DNA from: Cladobotryum mycophilum
Lineage: Eukaryota; Ascomycota; Sordariomycetes; Hypocreales; Hypocreaceae
Assembly (NCBI GenBank): GCA_036429605.1
Contig: CM071591.1
Span: 1,612,001 to 1,676,000 of the forward strand
Reading direction: 5' to 3'
Length of the DNA: 64,000 nt
The position numbers were made by a program, and so were the translations under genes. This document shows, one piece after another, positions 55,405 to 64,000 of this stretch (its first letter is position 1; every line of letters begins with the position of its first letter). The notes beneath the pieces are model-generated. The model was not told the DNA's origin, did no database searches, and was given only the letters and a program-made list of their open reading frames with translations.

Positions 55405-57752
55405 CTACTCTTCTCCCTTACAACGCTTCATACCATAGTCAAATCCCTCTTGGTTCGTTGTCTCATTGGTATCGTTGTCCACCTCCTCACCTCGCAGAGG
55501 TGCAGTTTCTAGTACTCCACTGCGTATGACAGCACTGGTTCGCCTTCCTCGCATATCAGTCAATGCTTCGCTCTCCTCGTCTATCAAATTATCGTCTTCA
55601 TCTTCCCTTGCGCCCCTTTCATCACCAAGTCGGAATTCAAGCCTCTCTGATAGTTCCCTTTCCAATGTGCTCATGGTCTCTCGAGCTACTGCGAACTGAG
55701 AAATGCCATGCCGATGAGGCAGCGTACCATATGTTCTCTGGGCCTCATTGAGACACCGTTGAGCGGGAATGTACTTTGACTGCTGGAACCAAGCCTCGGA
55801 GGCAAGAACGCTCCAAGCAGCTGACTTGCGGCGCCGACTCCCCCAGTGCCAGCTACCAACACCTATCTTCGAGGCATAACATATAGAGAGTCTCTCTTTT
55901 ATAAGTGCATCTCCAATGCGACCAAGTATTTTTGATTCAAGCAGGCGGCTAGCCCATCTAGCAGCATCATCGATGTTCGAACCGCCTCTAAGCCGGAGAA
56001 GCTCTTGGGTCAAGATCAAGCTTCGCATGGCGCCGTAGGGTGCATTGCAGCGAGTGTTATACGAGTAAAATGCTGATTCTAGCATCTGATCAACGGTCTC
56101 CGCCCGACTTTTAGAAGTTAAATGCTGAGGCATGAGAAGAACGCTGACAGCTGCCATTTCATTTGCCGCAGCATGATATTTCCATGCTTTCGACTCGCTA
56201 AAGTCGGATCGCAATAGGTCATACGTCGAGTGTGCTAGCTTCCAATCCCGCAGCATAAAAGCGAAATCAGCAAGCTTGCGCATAATGGCTTCTGGTGTAT
56301 CGGCTCGGTAGAAACCTGAGGCGTCATAACTGTCCTTGGCACTGTTACTTCCGCCAGACGAGGACCGTGAGCTGCTACCGAAACCTGTCCATCTCCTGGA
56401 CAGATTCATGAATCTGCCAGTGATGCCTCTCCGCCTAGAAGCCACCTGATCATTCCAAATGGTGGCATGGCGTTCCATTGTTGGGATGATGGACTGTGTC
56501 ACCATTTCACGAACAAACGTGCGAATAGCTGTTGCATCAGGTTCGAAAATGTACCGAGATGGGTCCTCGAAATTCTCGTCGTCCTCGCTTCGGTGGAGCT
56601 CTGCTAATTCTTCTGATGCCGACATCCAGTCACTGCGAGGAAGGGGATACTATCGTCGTCCGTTTCCACGCTTTGGCTGCATCGTAATCGTAATAAGTGG
56701 CAGTGCAACCCAAGATGACGTTTCATTTGCTCAAAAAGTCCCATAGATCTTGTGATGTCGTCATTTTCCTCATCGTGGACCAGGACGTAGTATCTTAGGT
56801 ATTCCCCATCAACCCATATAGGTAGCTTCTTATCTCCCTGGTTCGTCTCTGTATAGAGCCTCCTTAGCTCCTCGATAGGAGCCTCATTGCGGGAGCTGAT
56901 AGCTATGACGCATGCTACTGGATGAGCAAATGTCTCATGGGGAGTAATGGGCAGACCTGACAACAGGCGTCTCAAGTATAAAGCATAATAGGGGGATGCA
57001 GCTTCAGAATCCGCATCATCATGAACTGCCAGACCATAGTGTGGCAAGCCAAGGAATGCTCCTTCGGCATAAGATAGATGGCGCTCAACAACCGCCTCAA
57101 CATTAGTAAGTGTGGCCCGGTCTCTGGAATTCTTTTCTTGAGCCCCATTCTGGCCCCGTAGGGCTTGGTTATGTATAGAGCTGGGAGCTGTAGTGTCCGG
57201 ATGCTCCACGTTCTCACCAAAACGGGTAAATCGAATTGAGAAATCTTCCACCGTCTTGCTCAAGCCATTACTGTCCCTGACAGTTACCTTTCCCTGTATA
57301 TTTTCACCAAATGGTCGTAAGAGTTCCCACAGACCTTGTTGAAACCCCTTTTCGTGAATGAGCGCCTCGGTGTCTTGCGAAGCGTAAACAGCAACGTGTG
57401 GCACAAATGCCTTTAGAATCAAATTCAAAGGCTCTCCCGGATTATCCCCAGCACTATCTGGCAGTCCTCGATTCTGCCCTAGGTCGAAAACAGTACTTGA
57501 TAAAACTCGCGACGGAGATCCACGGCCAGCAGGTGACATTGACCTCGACCCAGGGGGTGATAACGTAGAAGCATATAGGGAAGCAGCAGAAGGGTTGGAT
57601 CTGCGAAATGCCAGAGTAGCCTCGGACGGAGAGGTAGGCAGGGATTCAATCGCCGACGTCGAATGCCTCATCTTGGGTAATTTTATGGCTGAGGCCGCGG
57701 CGGGCAGCGCCTTGATCGGTTCCATGGGCGATTCATCGTGAGGTTGTTGCAT
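55405..57752 (-). CDS. TRS85: TRAPPIII subunit TRS85 (TRAPPC8); one apparent frame break
   Basis: Subunit specific to TRAPPIII, the Ypt1 exchange factor of autophagy and Golgi traffic. It is read as one exon of 782 aa if one base is added to the 4-G run 56643-56646; otherwise the first frame stops at 56604. The Pro/Ser-rich N-terminus (to about 95) precedes the conserved LNLILKAFVPHVAVYASQD. Further blocks are ALYLRRLLSGLPITPHETF, VPLPR-like IPLPRSDWMSASEELAEL across the break, then DPSRYIFEPDATAIRTFV, MVTQSIIPTMERHATIWND and the helical-repeat region with LADFAFMLRDWKLAHSTYD. Family identity is strong on both sides of the break. Confidence 0.9.
56643..56646 (-). other. Apparent frame break in TRS85 (4-G run)
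   Basis: One extra C on the coding strand joins TDDDSIP to LPRSDWMSASEE. No splice pair is available in this stretch. Confidence 0.75.
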
Positions 57753-58186
57753 GAAGGCGACTTGGCGCGGTCTTTGCGCTCAGTACTTTTCGGGTAGTTG
57801 GTGTCGATTCATGCGGCACAAAAGATGGAAGTGGGATCGCAAACGACCGAGTCTGGAACCTGGTTCCGCATGTTCTTCCTTAAGACTATTAGATTCAAGA
57901 ATGATGTTGAAGAACCAGGGTGACAAACTTACAGTGTGTAAGACATCTTATCAGGCCCTTGGTCCCCAACCACAAAGCACCGCAAGTTGGCACTCTGGGA
58001 AAATGCCCCACATTGTTCTACCGGGGTCATCAGAATGATGGCTCCACCCGGTACCTGCATAAGTATTCCGTAAACGACTCGACTTAATACCAAAGCTCTT
58101 TATCGATTCCATCGCGTTTCCAAGACCCACGCTGTCTTTGGTCTGTCAAGCAGCAATAAGCAACAGCAGCCGATTTTATACGAAAC
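57753..58186. promoter_or_regulatory. Divergent promoter, TRS85 / BUD13
   Basis: 434 nt between divergent starts; no gene was seen. Confidence 0.55.
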
Positions 58187-59176
58187 ATGCCATCAGATCT
58201 TTCAAACTACCTCGCTTCCCACTACTTAGTCGCCGATCCAAAACCATCATCCAAGAAACGCAAGCGTAAGCAAGCAGCAGCAGCTTCCGGGCTGCTCATC
58301 ACCGACGACGACGACGCATTATGGGGTCAATCGCGCGCCGGCCAAGATGATCTTGGTGAAGACGGACCTTTAACTATCTCTGGAACAACAGCAGAGTTTA
58401 GAAAAACCAAAAAGAGCAACTGGAAATCAGTGGGAGGCGGTGGGAATGATTCGACCAAGGACGACAGTGCTGCCGCCGACGCCATCATTGCATCTGCAGC
58501 TGCCGAAAATGATGCTGTCAGAGCTGCTGATGACGAGATGCCAGTAGTCGAGGATAGCGAAGGAGTGGCAAAGATGAGCGATGGTACACATGCTGGTCTA
58601 CAGAGCGGTGCAGCGGTAGCGGCTCAACTGAGACGGCGACAGGAGGAGGAACGACAAGATTTTGAAAGGCACCGCAAGAACGCCAAGGAAGCGGAGACTG
58701 TTTATCGAGATGCCACTGGTCGAAGAATAGACATTTCCATGAAAAGAGCTGAGGCTCGGCGTGCCGCCGCGGAAGCCGAGGAGAAGGAGCGAATGGCCAA
58801 AGAAGCTTTAAAAGGCGATGTTCAACAAGATGAGGCAAGGAAACGGAAGGAGCAGCTAGAAGATGCAAAGCTCATGACATTTGCCAGAAAAGCAGATGAC
58901 GAAGACATGAATCTTGAACTGAAAGAACAGGAAAGATGGAATGACCCTATGACGCAGTTTATGAGCACAAAGAAGGATACAGGCGTCGGATCCAAGTCTT
59001 CAAGACGACGGCCGGTGTATGCCGGTGCCGCGCCTCCAAATCGCTACGGAATCAAACCAGGATATCGATGGGATGGCGTTGATAGAAGTAATGGGTTTGA
59101 GAATGAACGTTTCAAAGCTTTAAATAGGCGGGAACGCAACAAAGGATTGGATTATGCATGGCAGATAGATGAGTAG
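58187..59176 (+). CDS. BUD13: Pre-mRNA-splicing factor CWC26 (BUD13), RES complex
   Basis: Component of the retention-and-splicing (RES) complex with Snu17 and Pml1. Single exon, 329 aa. Charged and low-complexity N-terminal two thirds starting MPSDLSNYLASHYL. The C-terminal Bud13 domain is clear: VYRDATGRRIDI, WNDPMTQF, YAGAAPPNRYGIKPGYRWDG, DRSNGFE and NRRERNKGLDYAW. It converges with TFIIF alpha (253 nt apart). Confidence 0.94.
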   Translation: MPSDLSNYLASHYLVADPKPSSKKRKRKQAAAASGLLITDDDDALWGQSRAGQDDLGEDGPLTISGTTAEFRKTKKSNWKSVGGGGNDSTKDDSAAADAIIASAAAENDAVRAADDEMPVVEDSEGVAKMSDGTHAGLQSGAAVAAQLRRRQEEERQDFERHRKNAKEAETVYRDATGRRIDISMKRAEARRAAAEAEEKERMAKEALKGDVQQDEARKRKEQLEDAKLMTFARKADDEDMNLELKEQERWNDPMTQFMSTKKDTGVGSKSSRRRPVYAGAAPPNRYGIKPGYRWDGVDRSNGFENERFKALNRRERNKGLDYAWQIDE

Positions 59177-59429
59177 ATTTAATATTAAGCTTATATACCC
59201 CTTTGACCACAGCTTTCACCAAACATGACTTAGGCATATATTTATTCAAGCCCATCTTATTTCTCAACTATGATGCAGTTATGAACCACGCTATAGACGA
59301 AGACTTGACGGAATTACTGCACCACTGCCACTGCTCATTCTCGGACCTCAAGGGTGTGGGTTAAGGAAGCCATTCGCATCTTCCCTAGTCCTTGTCTGAT
59401 GCCAACAGAGTCATATTCGACTCAGAATT

Positions 59430-61601
59430 TTACTTCCTACGTCGCAATCGCTTATCCGGTCCATAGTCGCACAATTGCTTGACAAGCTTGATCCATTCTC
59501 CCTTAGGCATCCGTCCAGGTCCATCCCCGACACGGCCTTGGAATGGTCTGATGAGATCACCGATGGCAATACCGTCAGCAGGCACCTTCTCCAGGATTTC
59601 CCACGGTTCAATGACACCTCCTGTTGCAGAGGAAGAGGCCACTATAACACGGACCAGTCAGTAAAAAGTGCTTTCAACGCAGACAGTGTTGACTTACCAC
59701 TTTGCGTAGGATTGGGACTCCCGGCTCGGGAGACGGAAGGAGTACCCTTTGAACTGCCGACAATCTTGATCTTTTTCTTTAGCCCAGCCGCATCCGACAT
59801 CTCGCCGGCAGTAGCCTCTCCATCACTACCAGAGCCGGCCACAATCTTAGGGCGGCGGACTGTGTTAGTTGTTGGCAGCGGAGTGCCTGATCGGCTTCCG
59901 GGAGCTGTCACAGATGTCTTTTTGAGCTTCTTCCTCGTAGATTCATTACCACTAGATTCGGAAAGGGCAGGTGATCCGGCACGTTTGAGAGATTTGCCCT
60001 TCTTGCTAGCTTCGGATTGTTTTGGTATGCCTTGTGGGGTCGTAGTCCCTTTAGTCCCTGAAGCTTTAGCCTTGTCCTTGTCTTTGCCTTCACCTTGGCC
60101 GTCTTTGCTGTCTTTACTATCTTTACCCTCTCCATCTTTCTTTTCCTCTTCCTTGGCAGCTTCGTCCTCGTCCTCGTCCGAGGAATCCTCAGACTTTTTA
60201 GCTAGTTAGTTACTGACCACTACTTGAACGTTGAGGTATGATGCTTTACTTACTGAACTGCTCCAGGGGTTGTCAGTTGAGTTATCGCTTTCATATATAT
60301 CTTCACGATCTCTCTTTATGAGTGCTTTCTTGGTCGTCTTGCCGTATTTCTGACGCTCCAACTCTTCCCGTAGCTGTTCTTGCAACTCTCTATCCACTTC
60401 TTGCTCATCACCTTCACCAAATAAATTCGCTCCTAGCTGTTCGCGTCGGATTCTGTCCTTAGACTCCTTCGTTTCCTCATCCTCGTTATTGCGCTCGAAA
60501 TGGGGGCTTCATCATCATCCTGAAACTCATCGCCAGAAACGTCCAACTCATCATGTTCCATTTTTTCCGATCTTGAAGTCATTCTGAACGTTTCGCTCTC
60601 TCTCTTGATCATCTGGCCCCTGCCAGATAGCATTCGGCGTGTTGCTTCCAAATCATTCTGACCGGCTCTCTTCTCCTCGTCTTTCATAACCCAACGACCA
60701 ACATCGACTTTTCGATTCATGAAAGCTTCTGCCTGGTCTATAGTAAAAGGCTGGAAGGGGGTTTGGCAGTAAATCTATACCACTTTTCCAGGGGGACCAT
60801 GCGGAAAACAGACTTGTCAATCATGAAAGCGACGTTTGCCTCAGAGAGCGCGGCGACATAGCTTCCGACCCACACGTTTTTACCGTCGACATCTTCCAAG
60901 TGCCACGGCAATGCCTCCTCATAACGTAGGTCTGATTCTTTCTTCGCCGCTGATGTCTTTGGGGCCCGGTTGAACATGGTCTTTTCTTCCTTTTGCTTCT
61001 TGGGTCGCTTGGGATTGGTATCCTTAGTTACGGGTGCGATCTTTGCCTGATCAAGGGCTCTCTGTGCCTCCCGCTCTGCCTTTACCTGGGCTAGACGTTC
61101 CGCTTCTTGTTCGTCCACAGGTTGCTGTTCCGGTTCTTCTTCCTTGACCGTTCGCCCGGGTGCTGGCTGACGGGCATCGCGTCTATGGAGAGTCACGGGT
61201 CTAGCAAATTCGTCTTGATCCGTAGGATCAATGGGCTTGTCTCCCAGCTTTGCCTGAGCAAACTTCATCATATGATATCTGATACCATCTAACAGAGCCT
61301 TCTTTGTTGTCATAATGGGAATGTCATTGTAAGGGTATGGGGGTGGTGGCTCGCTCCAACCACCGTACTGGGCGCGTAATTCATTAATATTCTGCTTTGA
61401 TCCATTCGGCGCACCGGGCCGTGATGCATTTGGTGGAGGTTGGTTGGGTTTTGGTGTAGGTTTCTTGGAGGACGCGACGAGAGGATTCGCAGGTTTCCTT
61501 CGTAGTGGGCGTAATGGATTGGGTCTCGGGGGTCGAGGAATCCCATTCGGATTCCGGGGCGGCGCGTCGCTCATTGTGATATCGGCTTCAGCGTTCGTCA
61601 T
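59430..61601 (-). CDS. TFG1: TFIIF subunit alpha (RAP74/TFG1); two apparent frame breaks
   Basis: Large subunit of the RNA polymerase II factor TFIIF. Exons 61601-60254, 60193-59698 and 59641-59430. Adding one base to each of two G runs (60757-60761 and 60502-60506) gives 685 aa with every phase matching. The Pro/Arg-rich N-terminus precedes the dimerisation region (LPWHLEDVDGKNVWVGSYVA, FMIDKSVFRMVPLEKWYRFT), whose end lies across the first break (AKPPFQPFTIDQAEAFM). A long charged Ser/Lys/Glu-rich linker follows. The C-terminal winged helix is EPWEILEKVPADGIAIGDL, LIRPFQGRVGD, WIKLVKQLCDYGPDKRLRR. The start at 61601 (MTNAEADITMSDAPP) or at the inner M (MSDAPPRNPNG) is undecided. Confidence 0.88.
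60502..60506 (-). other. Apparent frame break 2 in TFIIF alpha (5-G run)
   Basis: One extra C joins DDDEAP to HFERNNEDEETKESKD; otherwise the frame stops at 60433. Confidence 0.8.
60757..60761 (-). other. Apparent frame break 1 in TFIIF alpha (5-G run)
   Basis: One extra C on the coding strand joins YRFTAKPP to FQPFTIDQAEAFMNRK; otherwise the frame stops at 60738. Confidence 0.8.
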
Positions 61602-63230
61602 ACGGATAAATGTGTGTGTCGACGTTGACAACAGTCGTAGGTCTTAACGACGGCCCGTAGCCAGAGGCGATAACCCGTCGTCTCAAGAACGACAATGCCG
61701 GATTCGAGCGATGTGCGAGCAGGAGCGATAGAAGGCGGCGAAGGAAACTCTCACACTTGCAGGTGTGCTGGCAAACCGCTCCTCAGCTATAATTTCGTGA
61801 TGGCCGATACTAATGTAAAGGAAAAGTGAAGGTATGCGATGAATAGTGATGTGCCTTATGACGATGACAAAAGAAGGCTGCTATGCGTTGCTCTATTCTA
61901 GCGTGTCAGCGTTGCATGATGCTAGGTGCTCCACTATTATAGGTAGCTGGAGGTACATACGTCGCAGGAGCCATAAATGGTTCGACCAGAAGGTTGATCC
62001 ACTGGATGTCAGATAGCTGCTGGATTCTTCCTTGTCGCCAACAAGCTTCAGCCCTGATTTTCTGCTATCATCTAGAATAGAACCTAGGTAAAGAATTCAT
62101 CTATAGGTATTGATTGATGCGTTGGAATAGTATCTGCCTACAATATTAGTAAATATAGGTATGGCACAGAATGCTATGTGCCTACTAGGTACCCACTGCT
62201 ATAGAAAATACCCGAATCAAGCTCTGGCCCACCTAGGCAGACGAAGATCACTTGATTCTATTATCAAAGAATGGCAACACATATTATATATACCGAGTAT
62301 ACTATTTTGTGAAGTGCCTCATAATTCCTAGCGATACCTGCATAGATTCCCAGAAACTCTCTACTTTGGTGGTTTTTGGCAATTATACCCTCACAAATGA
62401 CAGCCATGTTTGATAAACAGCCTGACAGCCTTTCCAAGAATAAAGTCCAATAATTAACTAATGTGTATCCTCGTGTAATGAATAAAAAGCTCAGTTATAT
62501 CAATTTGTTTCTTTTCGTTCTACAACCATTGCTTACGTGTTTTGTAAATTATAGATAATATCCATAAGCCGTCGCAACTTGAGAGCTTCCATTAGAAGTT
62601 GACGGGAGGGAACGAATAATATCTGCCCGCCTCCTCAAGCTGCATGCAGCCTAGACGCAGCCCCTCCCCCACCACTTTCTCTCACAAACGCACCCAATGA
62701 TATCAAATGCTTTGATTGAGGACAGTGCTAATTTCTTTCTAATCAACGGCCAACATCCACGAGCAGCCTTTCCTTGCACACTTAACAGGTTATTTTTTCT
62801 TTCTTGATACAGTGCAGACTGTCTTCCGCGTCGAGAGAGCTGGAGACGTACAGTCCAAGACATGCTCGCTGTAGGCGGCGGCTTCTCACAACCACACAAA
62901 ACCTTGATTCATCCACGATTCCTTGGATGAACTCATCATTCGCAACCAACGATTCCCATCTGTCATCATCGAGTCGCGACCTCATAAGCGGCATATTAGA
63001 TACACGGATTCTCCTTTCAAAAACTGAAGCCTTCCCCTCCTATGCGCTCGTCCACTTTGCCACACATCGCGCTAGCACTTCATAATATCACAGGTTCTGT
63101 GCTGTCGCCCCAATGATGACATCTTAACTAGCAAACTACACACACTTCAATCAGATCAATCTGTATTCTTCGTGCGATAAATTATATCTGTTTGTTTTCG
63201 TATCAAACACTGTCAGTTAGAGAGGTAAAT
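61602..63230. promoter_or_regulatory. Divergent region between TFIIF alpha and the right-edge gene
   Basis: About 1.6 kb, AT-rich, with a cluster of AGGTA/TACCT motifs (61940-62240). An open frame at 62804-63085 has no family resemblance and is taken as leader sequence. No gene was recognised. Confidence 0.5.
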
Positions 63231-64000
63231 ATGTCAGCTTATCAAAAGGATTGGCAAGGTCACGGCGGTGATGATCCAGCAGTAGGGCTGGAAGGCCAAC
63301 TTCGGAATCTCGTTCTTGCAAATACCACCACAATGAACGTCGGCACACCTGGACTCCCTAACTCTGGGAGGAATCATCAGCTCGCCTCATCGCATTACCA
63401 AACCTCACATACTCTGGAGGCCCCAACTTCCCCCTGAGTCTAGGAGCGAACCCCTCTCATCTTGATTACACAAACTATGGAGACTCTGCGAGGCTGGCTA
63501 GCCAACCTGTACCACAGTCACCGAAAACGAGCAGGCGTCGACCAAACCAAGCCCAGCGACGACAAATGAATGCACAGTTTACCATAGCACCGGACATACG
63601 ACCTCAGCAACCATTTCACAATCACCAACCTCGACCTACTCCGCCCTATCAGCGACATATGGTTACCAATTCTCATCCGCAGCCTCTATCGTGGCAGAGA
63701 GACTTTGATGTCCCACGCTCCCATGGCTCATGGAGCGGCCCCTCACAAGGGGGTGCCATCAATGCCTCTGGATACTCACCTTTATTGGCAAATTCACATT
63801 TACATCAAACGTCGCTGAGTAGTGGAACCCGCCAACCGCCAGGAGGTTTTCAAAATCAACGGCGCCCCTACTTCAGACCAGATGAAATTGCCAATCAAGC
63901 TGGTATTTTGGATATGCTCTGCTATCAAGTTGTATCGAGCTCCGAAATTGACAGAGCTGAGATTGCCCAAAAGGAAGTCTTCCGGCAGCGAATTGAGAGT
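63231..64000 (+). CDS. N-terminal part of an unrecognised Gln/Pro/Asn-rich protein, possibly a Cid1-type nucleotidyltransferase (partial, one frame break)
   Basis: ATG at 63231 opens MSAYQKDWQGHGGDDPAV; adding one C to the run at 63430-63434 joins EAPTSP to LSLGANPSHLDYTNYG and the frame then runs to the window edge. The ~200 residues are low-complexity (Gln, Pro, Asn, His, Arg), ending in a better-ordered segment RPDEIANQAGILDMLCYQVV and EIDRAEIAQKEVFRQRIES. That last segment resembles the lead-in to the PAP/25A (Cid1-like) nucleotidyltransferase domain of fungal proteins, but the domain itself lies outside the window, so the assignment is only a suggestion. Confidence 0.5.
63430..63434 (+). 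other. Apparent frame break in the right-edge gene (5-C run)
   Basis: Without an added C the frame stops at 63435-63437; with it more than 180 further codons are open to the window end. Confidence 0.7.

Overview
The window is nuclear DNA of a filamentous ascomycete, most likely a sordariomycete and plausibly Hypocreales. The signs are dense genes on both strands, many short introns (about 50-80 nt) with GT(A/R)NGT donors and CTAAC/CTAAT branch sites, a class III-type chitin synthase, an external NADH dehydrogenase with an EF hand, a HET-domain protein, a GT90 transferase and a uridine kinase/UPRT fusion. No bacterial, viral, transposon, CRISPR, tRNA or rRNA feature was recognised. I read 25 protein genes, most with exon structures derived from reading frame and splice signals; two of them run off the window edges.

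Layout. 1-1719 (-): partial HET-domain gene whose HET domain is split by ankyrin-like sequence. 3129-6749 (+): chitin synthase. 7276-12122 (-): sulfite reductase beta (MET5). 13396-14345 (-): Rab6/YPT6. 15102-16478 (+): NOP53. 16632-18786 (-): external NADH dehydrogenase. 19484-21341 (-): uridine kinase. 22907-25506 (-): GT90 membrane protein. A 2.7 kb gene-poor gap follows. 28180-29343 (+): GID8. 29753-30456 (-) and 30757-31430 (+): a divergent pair encoding a complex I subunit (NDUFS4 type) and ATP synthase subunit f. 32835-36727 (+): an unrecognised RGG-rich protein.

From 37.8 to 51.4 kb lies a run of genome-maintenance genes: MCM6, RNase H2 subunit C, REX4, the MYST acetyltransferase ESA1, (a GH125 mannosidase), RAD18 and POL32. 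The upstream regions of MCM6, RNH203 and the RAD18/POL32 pair carry ACGCG-type (MluI cell-cycle box) elements, which suggests shared G1/S control. The rest is a PLP aminotransferase, CHMP7-like ESCRT protein, TRS85, BUD13, TFIIF alpha and, at the right edge, a possible nucleotidyltransferase N-terminus.

The most striking whole-window signal concerns sequence quality. Eight frame breaks were found in six genes (one gene's N-terminus only), several of them essential. Every one is repaired by adding one base to a G or C run of 4-6. This looks like systematic homopolymer undercalling in the assembly, not gene decay. The affected genes are annotated as intact, with the break positions given.
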